Source: Leifsonia sp. AK011 (GTDB lineage Bacteria; Actinomycetota; Actinomycetes; Actinomycetales; Microbacteriaceae). From it: a stretch of 64,000 bases of DNA. The notes under the pieces were generated by a model. The model was given only the letters and a program-made list of their open reading frames with translations. It had not been told where the DNA came from and did not search any database. A program made the translations under genes and the position numbers. Position 1 is the stretch's first letter; every line of letters begins with the position of its first letter. Shown here in pieces: positions 24,786-33,862 of the stretch. The stretch lies in assembly GCF_013410945.1 (NCBI RefSeq), contig NZ_JACCCH010000001.1, forward strand, positions 2,480,001 to 2,544,000, written 5' to 3'.

Positions 24786-27700
24786 TCAGCCGGCCGCTTC
24801 TGTAGCGGCGCGGTCGCCCACACGCTGGCCGACGACGGCGCTGATGCCGTCGGCACGCATGCTCACGCCGTAGAGCGCGTCAGCGATCTCCATGGTGCGT
24901 TTCTGGTGGGTGATGACGATGAGCTGGGAGTTTTGGCGGAGGTCCTCGAAGATCGCGAGGAGGCGGCCGAGGTTCGCGTCATCCAGCGCCGCCTCGACCT
25001 CGTCCATGATGTAGAACGGGCTGGGGCGAGCCTTGAAGATCGCGATCAGGAGCGCCACGGCGGCGAGCGATCGTTCCCCACCGCTGAGCAGCGACAGGCG
25101 TTCGATCTTTTTGCCCGCCGGCTTGACGCTCACCTCGATGCCGGTGGTGAGCAGGTTGTCTGGGTCGGTCAGCGCGATGCTGCCGGTTCCGCCCGGGAAC
25201 AGCACGGGGAACACCTGGTTGAAGGCCGCCTTCGTGTCCTCGAAAGCGCTCGCGAAGATGTCCTGCATCTTCTCGTCGAGCTCCTCGATGATAGTCAGCA
25301 GGTCCTTGCGGGTGTTCGTGAGGTCCGTGAGTTGCTCGGTGAGGAATTTGTGCCGCTGCTCGAGAGCGGCGAACTCCTCGAGGGCGAGCGGGTTCACGCG
25401 CCCCAGCTGGGCGAGCTTGCGCTCCGCACGAGCCAGTCGCGCCTCCTGCTCGGCGCGCACAAAAGGCGTTCCGGATGGTTCGTCTTCACTCTTCTCCGGA
25501 GCTTCTGCCGCAGCATCCGGCGTGTCGCCCTCAGAGAGCGGTTCCTCGGCGGGACCCTCCGGAGAAACGGATGCCCCGGCCAGGGCCGCCACGGTGAGCT
25601 CGCCATCCTCGGGCACGGGAACCTGCGGGCCGTACTCGGCGACGAGCACGTCCTCGACGAGACCGAGCTCCTCCCCCGCGCGCTCCAGCAGGGTGGAGAG
25701 GTGCAGCTTCTTCTCGTAGATCTGCATCTCGAGGCCGTGCACGTTCTCACTCACTCCAGCGAGGCGCTCACGCAGTGTGCTCTCCTCGCGGCGAAGGTCG
25801 GCGAGTTCCTGGTTCTGTGCGGCGCGCTCGGCCTCGGCGGCGGCGAGCTCGACGCGGGCCTGCGAGACCGCGCGGTCTGCGACATCCAGAACGGCGGGAA
25901 GTTTCGCGATGACATCGTTCGCCGCAGCCACCTGATGCTGACGGATGACGGCGAGTCTGGCCTGCTCCTGGGCCGCCTCCCGTTCGGCCACGAGCTGCGC
26001 CGCCAGCTGGTCGGCACGGGCCCGCTGGGCGCGCACCCGCTCGCGGATCGTCTCGAGGGCCATGCGCTGCTCGAGCTCGGCTGCGCGGGCGGCCTCCACC
26101 TCGGCGAGTACCGCGTCGCGGGCGGAGACATCGAGCATGGGGCGGGGCTTTGCCTCGTACTCGTCGTGGCTTGCCTTAGCCCGTTCGACCTCGGCCTCAG
26201 CCGTGCGCACGGCCTCGTTCGAGACCTCCACGGCCTGCGAGAGGCGCTCCCACTCGGCCTGGGCAGCCTCGAGCTGGATGCGGTAGCGGCCGAGCTGCTC
26301 GGACTGCGCGGCGAGCTGCGCGTCGTACTCGCGGAGCGCCTGCAGTGCCGTTGCGGCCTCCGTCTTGGCGGTCTCGAGGGCTCCCCGGCGCTCGGCCAGG
26401 GCGAAACGGGTCCGCTCGATCTGGGTCGTCACCGTCGCGAGGCGCGCTGCCGCGGCATCCCGCTCGGCCACGAGCTCGAGGCGCGAACGCTTCGCGCCAG
26501 AGCCCCCGCGCAACACGTATCGGGTGAGCACGTCGCCCTGGAGCGTAACGAAGGTCGTATCGTCCGGAGCGTTCTTCCAGGCGGCGCGAGCGGCGGCGAG
26601 GTCGTCGGCCACGGCGACGTGAGCCAGCAGGCCGAGCACGCCGTCCGGAGCCGTCACAACACTGGAGGCTGGGCGGATGCCCTCGGCGGTGAAACCGGAT
26701 GCCGCGCGCACGACGGCATCGGACACGACGACCTCGACCCGCCCGAAGTCCTTCTCCGCCGAGTGGCTGAGCGCGTCGAAGGCTGCCTCACGCGAGTCGG
26801 CGAGGACAGCATCGGCCAGCGACCCGAGTGCGGCGGCGATCGCGGCCTCATACCCGGGCTCGACACGGACGTGCTCGGCGACAAGGCCGCGGATGCCGGC
26901 AAGCTTCGCGCCCACGAGGGCGTTCGAGCCGTCCTTCTGCTCCACGGCGAGCGAGAGTGCCGAGGAGCGTGCGGCGAGCGCGTCACGTTCCCGCTCCGCC
27001 GCGTGCACCTCGTCGCGCAGGGTCTCGATCTCGGCCTGGATGCTCGAGACCGTCGCCTCGGCGGCCTCGTAGGCGGCGTCGAGGGATCCATCGCCCTCCT
27101 CGGTGGTCGCGGCTTCGGCCTCGAGCGCGACGAACTCCGTGCGGGTCGAGTCACGGCGCTGCTCCGCGGCCTCGAGGGCGTTCTGCTGGCGGAGGAGCTC
27201 ACCCCGCGCCGACGCGAGACTCGTGCGCGCGACATCCACTCGTGCGGCGAGCCCGGCGAGTTCGAGGGAGTGCCGAGAGACGAGGGCGCTCTGGGCGGCG
27301 ATCTCCTCGTCGAGAGAGTCGAGGGATGCCTTGGCCGTCGCCGTGGCGGCCGCTGCGGCGCCCACGGCCTCCTCGGCCTCCGAGACCGTCTCAGCCAGGC
27401 GGGTCGCCTCGTCGCGAGCATCCTGAACGGCCGATTCGCTTGTTGTCGAGCCCATCATGGGGCTCTCGACCTGCTGGCCAAGGAGCGCAAGCCGCTGGTT
27501 CGCCAGGGTGAAGAGGCCGCGGAGCCGCTCCTGCACGCTCTCCAGCCCGAACGCCGTGCGGCGAGCGCCGTCGACGGCGTCCCCGAGCTGGGCCTGCTCG
27601 AGCCTGCCCACGCGGAGTTTGGCCTGGTCGAGCTGCTCCTGGAGCACGATGCGCTCAGACTTGCGCTCGGACTCGCTGCGCGAGAACGCTGTGATCGCGG

Positions 27701-28415
27701 TGCGTAGCTCCACAACCTCGTCGGCGAGCAGACGGGCGCGGGCGTCGCGCACGATCGCGGCGATGGTCGCGGCTTCCTTCGCCACCTCGGCCTGGGCGCC
27801 GAGCGGCTTGAGCTGGCGGCGGATCTCCCCAGCCAGGTCGGAGAGGCGCGTGAGGTTGGCCTGCATGGCGTCGAGCTTGCGGAGGGTCTTCTCCTTGCGC
27901 CTGCGGTGCTTGAGGATGCCAGCGGCCTCCTCGATGAAGCCGCGGCGGTCCTCCGGGGTGGCGTGAAGGACGGCATCCAGCTGGCCCTGGCCCACGATCA
28001 CGTGCATCTCGCGGCCGAGACCGCTGTCGGAGAGCAGCTCCTGCACGTCAAGGAGTCGGCACTGCTCGCCGTTGATCGCGTACTCGCTGCCGCCGTTGCG
28101 GAACAGGGTGCGGCTGATCGTCACCTCGGCGTACTCGATGGGCAGCGCGCCATCCGCGTTGTCGATCGTGAGAATGACCTCGGCGCGACCGAGGGGACCC
28201 TTGGTGGCGGTGCCGGCGAAGATGACGTCCTCCATCTTGCCGCCGCGCAGTGTTTTGGCTCCCTGCTCGCCCATGACCCAGGCGAGGGCATCCACGACAT
28301 TCGACTTGCCGGAGCCATTCGGACCGACGACACACGTGACGCCCGTCTCGAAGGCGAACGTGGTCGGCTGCGCGAAGGACTTGAACCCCTTGAGGGTCAG
28401 GCTCTTCAGATACAC
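24786..28415 (-). CDS. smc: chromosome segregation protein SMC
   Basis: The protein has 1209 residues. The N-terminal ATPase half contains GPNGSGKSNVVDALAWVMGE; long coiled coils flank a hinge near residues 500-660 (GALVGAKLAGIRGLV-like and GASG turns); the C-terminal half has LLSGGERSLAAVALL and the Walker B YIMDEVEAALDD. An acidic linker (about 930-1000, EEPLSEGDTPDAAAEAPEK) interrupts the second coiled coil, as in some actinobacteria. It condenses and organises the chromosome with ScpA/ScpB, which are not in this window. Confidence 0.97.
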   Translation of the reverse strand: MYLKSLTLKGFKSFAQPTTFAFETGVTCVVGPNGSGKSNVVDALAWVMGEQGAKTLRGGKMEDVIFAGTATKGPLGRAEVILTIDNADGALPIEYAEVTISRTLFRNGGSEYAINGEQCRLLDVQELLSDSGLGREMHVIVGQGQLDAVLHATPEDRRGFIEEAAGILKHRRRKEKTLRKLDAMQANLTRLSDLAGEIRRQLKPLGAQAEVAKEAATIAAIVRDARARLLADEVVELRTAITAFSRSESERKSERIVLQEQLDQAKLRVGRLEQAQLGDAVDGARRTAFGLESVQERLRGLFTLANQRLALLGQQVESPMMGSTTSESAVQDARDEATRLAETVSEAEEAVGAAAAATATAKASLDSLDEEIAAQSALVSRHSLELAGLAARVDVARTSLASARGELLRQQNALEAAEQRRDSTRTEFVALEAEAATTEEGDGSLDAAYEAAEATVSSIQAEIETLRDEVHAAERERDALAARSSALSLAVEQKDGSNALVGAKLAGIRGLVAEHVRVEPGYEAAIAAALGSLADAVLADSREAAFDALSHSAEKDFGRVEVVVSDAVVRAASGFTAEGIRPASSVVTAPDGVLGLLAHVAVADDLAAARAAWKNAPDDTTFVTLQGDVLTRYVLRGGSGAKRSRLELVAERDAAAARLATVTTQIERTRFALAERRGALETAKTEAATALQALREYDAQLAAQSEQLGRYRIQLEAAQAEWERLSQAVEVSNEAVRTAEAEVERAKASHDEYEAKPRPMLDVSARDAVLAEVEAARAAELEQRMALETIRERVRAQRARADQLAAQLVAEREAAQEQARLAVIRQHQVAAANDVIAKLPAVLDVADRAVSQARVELAAAEAERAAQNQELADLRREESTLRERLAGVSENVHGLEMQIYEKKLHLSTLLERAGEELGLVEDVLVAEYGPQVPVPEDGELTVAALAGASVSPEGPAEEPLSEGDTPDAAAEAPEKSEDEPSGTPFVRAEQEARLARAERKLAQLGRVNPLALEEFAALEQRHKFLTEQLTDLTNTRKDLLTIIEELDEKMQDIFASAFEDTKAAFNQVFPVLFPGGTGSIALTDPDNLLTTGIEVSVKPAGKKIERLSLLSGGERSLAAVALLIAIFKARPSPFYIMDEVEAALDDANLGRLLAIFEDLRQNSQLIVITHQKRTMEIADALYGVSMRADGISAVVGQRVGDRAATEAAG

Positions 28416-28459
28416 AGGGCCTGCCCTTCTGTCATACCGCGCGACCTGGGTCCACGGTA

Positions 28460-29004
28460 CTAGATGGGACTGGGCGACGAACCCCCATCGAGTTCTTCGA
28501 GCAGCTCGGCAAGACGCCTCTCGGGCGACCCCGAGAGTTCGACGACCCGTGCTGAGCCCGTCACGTCCGCGTCGTCGACGAGGTCCAGCAGGGCATCGGC
28601 CATGGCACCACGCAACGCGCGGTCCTCGTCCGGCGCGACGGGCGCGGTGTCTGGCGGAAGGACCACGAGCAGGTCGACGGTGTCCATGGTGCTGCGCGCG
28701 ACCGGAAGACCGCTGCGCACGAGCGCCGACGTGTCTGCCCGGCCCAGGGCATCAAGCGCCATGAGATAGGCCAGGAAGTCGAGGGCCCGCGTTCGGCGAT
28801 CAGTGACGTTGTCGCCGGCGCCTCGAGCAGACGCACACACGCGAGACGGAACTGGGCGGCGAATGAGGCGACACCTGCAGAGTCGGGGTCGTCTGTTGAC
28901 TCGTAGGGATCGTCGAGCCTCGTGAAGCCAGGACGAGCGCTCGCGAAATCGCTGATGAGAGTGCTCTTGCCCGAGGAGTGGGTTCCCGAGACGACAATCC
29001 GCAT
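28460..29004 (-). pseudogene. P-loop ATPase/kinase, frameshifted
   Basis: The first half, from ATG 29004, has a nucleotide-binding loop SGTHSSGKST and RLLEAPATTSLIAERGP. The sequence then reads TSWPI out of frame. The conserved continuation (LDFLAYLMALDALGRADTSAL...) is found one frame away. Restoring a single C in the GGGCCC run at 28783-28788 joins them into one roughly 182-residue protein with an ERGPLDFL motif, resembling NadR/thymidylate-kinase-like AAA proteins. It is either a true inactivating deletion or a sequencing error. It lies downstream of the antiporter and upstream of smc. Confidence 0.75.
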
Positions 29005-29028
29005 GGCGCGAGCCTATAAGGCCGGGGA

Positions 29029-30255
29029 TCACTCGTGCCGCGACTGCGACAGGGGGTCGTCGTCGATCTTCCCCACCTCTGCACCCTCGGCAGGGACGGA
29101 TCTCGCGCGCCCGACCAGCGCCAGCATGGGGAAGAGCAGGACGGTGACCATCGCGCCACCGACGAGCGCTCCGGCGAGGCTCGCATCCAGGACGCCTGCG
29201 TCCGTGCCGATCTCGGTGACCGCGATGACGAGAGGGAGCGTCGTCGCGGTGAATAGGCCGACGGTAGTTCTGTCGCGGAACGAGACGCCCCGCTCCGGTG
29301 AGAGAAAACCGGGCACTCCGCGAATCACGAGAATGGCGACCGCGACGAGGGGAACCAGGGCCAGGGATGCGGGGTCTGCGAGGAGTGTTGCCAGGGGGAA
29401 GGCGACACCTGTCGTGACGAAGAACAGCGGCACGAAGAACCCGAACGCGATGGACTCCAACTTGGCTTCGATGATGTGCTGCTCAGCAGGCGAACTCCCG
29501 CGGAGGACGACGCGGGCCAGGAGTCCTGCCGTGAAGGCCCCCAGGAGGAAGTCGACATCGAGCACAACAGCGAGCACCACAAGAGCCGCCAGGATGAGGA
29601 TGACGACGCGAACGGCGAACTGGCCGCTCGTGTGAAGCGTGCGAGTGACCATGCGCTGCAGCCAATGCCCGGATGATCGTGCCGACGTCGCGAACGCGAA
29701 ACCCGCGACCGCGAGGAACACGACAAGGGAGATCACGCCCGCGAGGGGCTGCCTCCCGCTCAGGAAGATCGAGATCGCCACGAGGGGCAGGAACTCGCCC
29801 ACCGCCCCCGCCGCTGCGACAGCGTTGCCCACCGGCCCCGAGGTCAGGCCCGCGTCGCGGAGGATCGGCGTGAGAGTCCCGAGAGCGGTGCCGCTGAGGG
29901 CGATAGCGATGATCACCCCTGTCGAGGCATCCCCGCCACCGAGGAAGAATCCCGCGACGAGCGCGAGGACCGCCGATCCACCCCAGCCGGCGAGGGCTCG
30001 CACTCCGCCCTTGCCGCGCACCGAGTCCAGGTTGATCTCATTGCCGGCCATGAAGAACAACAGGGCGAGGCCCAGCTGGGAGAACACGTCGAGGGTGTCG
30101 GAATCCTGAACCCACCCGAGGCCAGCCGGGCCGAGGAGCATCCCGAGCCCGATCTCGAAGACCACGAGCGGAACGAGGATGGCCCTACTGACCAGCGCCG
30201 CCAGGAGCGGGGCGATCACAGCGGCCAACGGAATAAGAAGAATTCCCATGTCCAT
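29029..30255 (-). CDS. cation:proton antiporter (CPA2/KefB-like)
   Basis: This roughly 408-residue membrane protein has about 12 hydrophobic helices, with the antiporter signatures IGLGMLLGPAGLG, LLFFMAGNEINLD and DVDFLLGAFTAGLLARVVL. There is no C-terminal TrkA-N regulatory domain. It should exchange Na+ or K+ for protons. I chose ATG 30255 over an upstream TTG; CAAGCT 6 nt before it could be a weak leaderless -10. Only 26 bp separate it from the divergent GNAT gene. Confidence 0.88.
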   Translation of the reverse strand: MDMGILLIPLAAVIAPLLAALVSRAILVPLVVFEIGLGMLLGPAGLGWVQDSDTLDVFSQLGLALLFFMAGNEINLDSVRGKGGVRALAGWGGSAVLALVAGFFLGGGDASTGVIIAIALSGTALGTLTPILRDAGLTSGPVGNAVAAAGAVGEFLPLVAISIFLSGRQPLAGVISLVVFLAVAGFAFATSARSSGHWLQRMVTRTLHTSGQFAVRVVILILAALVVLAVVLDVDFLLGAFTAGLLARVVLRGSSPAEQHIIEAKLESIAFGFFVPLFFVTTGVAFPLATLLADPASLALVPLVAVAILVIRGVPGFLSPERGVSFRDRTTVGLFTATTLPLVIAVTEIGTDAGVLDASLAGALVGGAMVTVLLFPMLALVGRARSVPAEGAEVGKIDDDPLSQSRHE

Positions 30256-30281
30256 GGGACCAGCTTGGCCTAGATTTGCAG
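30256..30281. promoter_or_regulatory. 26-bp divergent promoter region
   Basis: Plus-strand TAGATT (30271-30276) lies 5 nt before ATG 30282. Minus-strand CAAGCT (30262-30267) lies 6 nt before ATG 30255. The layout resembles the other two compact divergent leaderless regions, but the hexamers do not overlap and the minus one is weak. Confidence 0.35.
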
Positions 30282-31388
30282 ATGGGTCTTGTGATTCCTC
30301 GTCCAAGGATGGAGCACGTGCCGACGTTTACGATCCAGGAGATCGATCGCCCTGCGAGTCTCGCCGTCGCCGGAGGGCCGGACTTCCGCGAGCTCTACCG
30401 GGTGAACAACATCGTGGAGTCCGACGTCTATGGCGGGGACGACCTGGCGCTGGTCGCCGAGGAGGAGCTACCTGCCTGGCACGATCCCTTCGCTCCGCGC
30501 CACGCGATCCTCGCGCGGGTCGAGGGACGGGTGGTCGGCAGCGGCATCTACGAGTATTCGACGGAAGGATCGGCCTCCGTCGCCTGGCTGACAGTCCAGG
30601 TTCTGCCGGACAAGCGCGACCAGGGCATCGGGTCTGCCCTACTCGAACGTCTCGAGGAGAGAGCGATCGCCGACAGCCGCACGACTGTGCAGGGCTTCAG
30701 CCTCGCACGCGATCTCGAGGGCGAGCGACTGAGCCCCCCGACCGGATTCGGTAGCGTCTCGATCGCCGACGAGTCCGTGCGATTCCTGCTGAATCGCGGC
30801 TGGTCACTCGAGCAGGTCGATCGCGGCAGCCGGCTCAGGCTCCCCCTCGACGCCACAGTCACGGCCGAGCTCCTGGCGGAGGCCAGGGAGAGGGCGACGG
30901 GCGAGTATCGCCTCCACCACTACATCGATCACACCCCAGAGCGATGGCTCCACGACATGGCCGTGCTTCACACACGCATGAGCACTGACGCACCGGCCGG
31001 GGGCCTCGACGCGACAGAGGACACCTGGACCGTGGAACGGCTCACCCACGACGAGGCGGCGTACAGCTCGAACCCACGAACGCAGGTCGTCACCGTCGCA
31101 GAGCATGTGCCCAGCGGTCGTCTCGTGGGGTTCACGAGCATCTCGGTTCCGCCTGACTCACGCCGGCCAGCTCGCCAGGATGACACCATCGTGCTTCCCG
31201 AGCACCGAGGACACCGTCTCGGAGTGCTGCTCAAGGTCGCGAACGCCCGGTACCTCGAGGAGGTCGCGCCCGGGCATCCGTCCATAGTGACGTTCAACGC
31301 CGAGGAGAACCGACCTATGCTCTCCGTCAATGAGGCCCTGGGCTTCGAGCGGTTCACCTCGATCGGCTCGTGGAAGAAGACGCTCTAG
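30282..31388 (+). CDS. GNAT N-acetyltransferase, two GNAT domains
   Basis: A roughly 368-residue protein. The first acetyl-CoA site is VQVLPDKRDQGIGSALLERL (near residue 110) and the second is IVLPEHRGHRLGVLLKVANARY (near residue 310), so there are two GNAT folds, as in mycothiol synthase-like and Eis-like proteins. The substrate is unknown. The start could be ATG 30282, 5 nt after TAGATT, or ATG 30309. Its stop overlaps the convergent mutM stop by 4 nt. Confidence 0.88.
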   Translation: MGLVIPRPRMEHVPTFTIQEIDRPASLAVAGGPDFRELYRVNNIVESDVYGGDDLALVAEEELPAWHDPFAPRHAILARVEGRVVGSGIYEYSTEGSASVAWLTVQVLPDKRDQGIGSALLERLEERAIADSRTTVQGFSLARDLEGERLSPPTGFGSVSIADESVRFLLNRGWSLEQVDRGSRLRLPLDATVTAELLAEARERATGEYRLHHYIDHTPERWLHDMAVLHTRMSTDAPAGGLDATEDTWTVERLTHDEAAYSSNPRTQVVTVAEHVPSGRLVGFTSISVPPDSRRPARQDDTIVLPEHRGHRLGVLLKVANARYLEEVAPGHPSIVTFNAEENRPMLSVNEALGFERFTSIGSWKKTL

Positions 31389-32251
31389 CGAATGCGCTGG
31401 CAATGGGCGCAGAAGTGCGAGCCGCGGTTCATGAACGACTCGCGCACGATGGGGCGGCCGCACCGCTCGCAGGGCCTGCCCTGCTGCCCATAGGCCCGCA
31501 GGGCGTGCGAGAAGTACCCGGACTGCCCGTTGACGTTGACGTACTGGGCGTCGAAGCTCGTACCGCCCTCGAGCAGTGCGCGGTTCAGCACCGTGCGAAC
31601 CTCGGCCAGAAGCTGGCGGGCCTTCACGGCGCTGAGTGTCGCGGTGGGCTGGTCGTAGTGCACGCGAGCAGCCCAGAGCGACTCGTCGGCGTAGATGTTG
31701 CCGATGCCGCTCACGAGAGTCTGGTCGAGCAGGGCACGCTTGACCGTCGTTCGGCGGGCGCGCAACCTGCGGAGGAACTCCGCGTCGTCAAAGCGCGGGT
31801 CCAGCGGATCGCGGGCGATGTGCGCCACCTGCGAGGGGATGTACTCGCCGTCGCCGAGCGGAAGCAGCTCGTCAATCGCCATGGACCCGAAGATGCGCTG
31901 GTCGACGAAGTTGAGTCGCAGCGCACCCTCTGTGGGGTGCGCGATGTCGATACGGATGCGCGTGAGCGGGTCCTCGGCGCCGGCAGCACGCAGGAGCACC
32001 TGGCCGCTCATGCCGAGGTGCACGACGAGCGCGCTGGAGCCGGGCGGCTCGAGCGGGATCCACAGGAACTTTCCGCGCCGCATCGGGGCGAGCATCCGGG
32101 AGCTGACGAGCCTGTCGACGAAGTCCTCTGCCGGGCCGACATGGCGGCGCAGCGAGCGCTCGTCGAGCACCTCGACGGATGTCACGACAGCGCCGGTCAC
32201 GGCCGGTGCAAGCCCGGCGCGCACGACGTCGACCTCAGGGAGTTCGGGCAC
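31385..32251 (-). CDS. mutM: formamidopyrimidine-DNA glycosylase
   Basis: MutM excises 8-oxoguanine and has AP lyase activity. The mature N-terminus PELPEV carries the catalytic Pro and Glu, the lysine of RRGKFLW follows, the H2TH region contains VSGIGNIYADESLW, and the C-terminal zinc finger has C-x2-C...C-x2-C (CERC, CAHC). It has 288 residues. The GTG start is 1 nt past the rnc stop, so the two are coupled. Confidence 0.96.
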   Translation of the reverse strand: MPELPEVDVVRAGLAPAVTGAVVTSVEVLDERSLRRHVGPAEDFVDRLVSSRMLAPMRRGKFLWIPLEPPGSSALVVHLGMSGQVLLRAAGAEDPLTRIRIDIAHPTEGALRLNFVDQRIFGSMAIDELLPLGDGEYIPSQVAHIARDPLDPRFDDAEFLRRLRARRTTVKRALLDQTLVSGIGNIYADESLWAARVHYDQPTATLSAVKARQLLAEVRTVLNRALLEGGTSFDAQYVNVNGQSGYFSHALRAYGQQGRPCERCGRPIVRESFMNRGSHFCAHCQRIR

Positions 32252-32252
32252 C

Positions 32253-32999
32253 TCAGCGCGCCTGGAGAACGGACCACGCCTCGAGCGCGGCGGCCATCTC
32301 GGCCTGTTTCTTGCTGGACCCGTCGCCCGTGGCGATCTCCTTGCCACCCACGAGCACTGTCGCGTGGAAGCGCTTCGAGTGGTCCGGGCCTGAGTCCGAC
32401 ACCTGGTACACGGGGAGTCCGTGGCCGCGTCTGGCGGCGAGTTCCTGGAGGCTCGTCTTCGGGTCCATCGCGGCACCGAAGCGCTCGGGGTTGGCCAGGA
32501 GGGGCTGGATCAGGCGCAGCACCATTGCTGTCGCGACATCCCCTCCGCAGTCCAGGTATGCGGCACCGATGATCGCCTCGACGGTGTCGGCGAGGATCGA
32601 CGACTTGTCGCGGCCGCCGGTCTGCTCCTCGCCCTTGCCCAGTCGCACGAACTCACCGAGTCCGATCGACCGCGCCACTTCGGCGAGCGCCACCGACGAG
32701 ACGAGACTGGCGCGACGCTTGGCGAGGTCGCCCTCATCGAGATCGGGATGCTCGGTGTAGAGCATCACGGTCACCGCTTGCCCGAGGATCGAGTCGCCGA
32801 GGAACTCGAGGCGCTCGTTGTGCGAGTCCCCGGGGTGCTCGTACGCGTACGAGCGGTGCGTGAGGGCAAGCTGAAGCAGCTCTGCGTCGATATCGACGCC
32901 GAGCAGGGCAGACAACTTTGTGGCGGCGGGGGAACCGTCCGGGTGCGACGAGTCGCGGGCGTCGTTCGGGTCCGACGCATCGCCCGAGGGGCGAGCCAT
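32253..32999 (-). CDS. rnc: ribonuclease III
   Basis: RNase III cleaves double-stranded RNA in rRNA and mRNA processing. The signature NERLEFLGDSILG and the second acidic helix DTVEAIIGAAYLD are present, followed by a C-terminal dsRNA-binding domain (GVLPVY-type QELAARRGHGLPVYQV, then SSKKQAEMAAALEAW). It has 248 residues with an acidic, proline-rich N-terminal extension. It starts 4 nt after the rpmF stop in the yceD-rpmF-rnc-mutM operon. Confidence 0.96.
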   Translation of the reverse strand: MARPSGDASDPNDARDSSHPDGSPAATKLSALLGVDIDAELLQLALTHRSYAYEHPGDSHNERLEFLGDSILGQAVTVMLYTEHPDLDEGDLAKRRASLVSSVALAEVARSIGLGEFVRLGKGEEQTGGRDKSSILADTVEAIIGAAYLDCGGDVATAMVLRLIQPLLANPERFGAAMDPKTSLQELAARRGHGLPVYQVSDSGPDHSKRFHATVLVGGKEIATGDGSSKKQAEMAAALEAWSVLQAR

Positions 33000-33003
33000 C
33001 TGA

Positions 33004-33207
33004 CTAGATGTCTGCGACCTTGCGGCCCTTGTACTCCATGTACAGGGGGTTGCCGGCGGAGTCCTCGACGACCTTCGCGCGGTGCGGGAGGCTGTAGGTG
33101 ACTTTGCCGTTCTCGACGGTCTTGACGAGCGTGGGCGCGTCAGCCTTCCACTGCGCACGGCGCATGCGGGTGCTGGCGCGCGACATCTTGCGCTTGGGAA
33201 CTGCCAT
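33004..33207 (-). CDS. rpmF: 50S ribosomal protein L32
   Basis: It has 67 residues and begins [20 protein letters not shown], the standard L32 N-terminus. No cysteine is present, so this is the zinc-independent (C-) form. It is coupled to the upstream YceD-type gene (2-nt gap) and to rnc downstream. Confidence 0.95.
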   Translation of the reverse strand: MAVPKRKMSRASTRMRRAQWKADAPTLVKTVENGKVTYSLPHRAKVVEDSAGNPLYMEYKGRKVADI

Positions 33208-33209
33208 GG

Positions 33210-33755
33210 TTATCTCTTCTCTGTATCGTCTTGGGGCACTTCAGCATCGAGTCCCGCGAGCGCGGCCCATCGGGGATCGACGGGAGCCTCGTGCTGGTGA
33301 CCGGGGTTGTCCAGCAGTCGCACCCCACACTGCGGGCACAGGCCGAGGCAATCGGCCTGACAGACTGGCTGGAATGGTAGTGCCAGCACTACCGCATCCC
33401 TGACTACCGGTTCCAGGTCCACGTGGTCTTCGTGCACCGTGTAGTCAAAAGCTTCGTCCTCAGAGTACGCGAAAAGCTCCTGAAATTCGACCTCGACGGG
33501 GAGCGAGACATCCGTGAGGCAGCGAACGCACTCGCCCTCGGCGTCGACATCCACCGTTCCGGAGACCAGGATTCCGTCGTGCAGCGACTCCAGGCGCACG
33601 TCGATGTGCACGTTCGAGCCCTGCTTGACGCCGATAACGGCGTTACCGAAACCCTCGGGCTCCGCGATGTCGAGAACCTTCTCGCGCATCTCGCCCGGAC
33701 GGTGCACGAGATCGACCACCGAGACGGTGTAAGGCGTTTTCTTGAGGTGTGACAC
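33210..33755 (-). CDS. YceD/DUF177 family protein
   Basis: This roughly 181-residue protein precedes rpmF in most bacteria and is linked to 23S rRNA accumulation. A cysteine cluster near the C-terminus ([13 protein letters not shown]) and VRCLTD are typical. I chose GTG 33755 because TAGAAT lies 8 nt upstream and because the long palindrome at 33793-33849 would otherwise lie in coding sequence. Confidence 0.9.
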   Translation of the reverse strand: MSHLKKTPYTVSVVDLVHRPGEMREKVLDIAEPEGFGNAVIGVKQGSNVHIDVRLESLHDGILVSGTVDVDAEGECVRCLTDVSLPVEVEFQELFAYSEDEAFDYTVHEDHVDLEPVVRDAVVLALPFQPVCQADCLGLCPQCGVRLLDNPGHQHEAPVDPRWAALAGLDAEVPQDDTEKR

Positions 33756-33769
33756 GAGAGACGATTCTA
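33756..33769 (-). promoter_or_regulatory. leaderless-type -10 of the yceD-rpmF-rnc-mutM operon
   Basis: TAGAAT (33764-33769, minus strand) lies 8 nt before the chosen GTG. Confidence 0.45.
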
Positions 33770-33792
33770 CGGCCCCGCGTCCGAGCATCCGC

Positions 33793-33849
33793 GAGTTGCC
33801 CAGTTCGGCCAGTGTCAGCGCGGAAAACACTGGCCGAAGTCGGCAACTC
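33793..33849. repeat. 23-nt inverted repeat (possible terminator)
   Basis: The arms 33793-33815 and 33827-33849 match at 21 of 23 positions (GAGTTGCC...TTCGGCCAGTGT) with an 11-nt loop containing GGAAA. It sits between the aminotransferase stop and the yceD operon promoter, so it may end the pyrimidine operon. The even symmetry and size also fit a dispersed palindromic element. Confidence 0.75.
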
Positions 33850-33862
33850 ACGATAAATCGGG

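Noticed and set aside
24906-27707. 933-codon open frame on the plus strand opposite smc
   Set aside because: It is an antisense shadow caused by high GC in the smc coiled coil; the minus-strand frame has clear SMC motifs at both ends.
24786-28415. Possibility of an mobile-element insertion within smc due to the acidic linker
   Set aside because: The acidic linker is in frame, has ordinary composition and has no terminal repeats; such linkers occur in actinobacterial SMCs.
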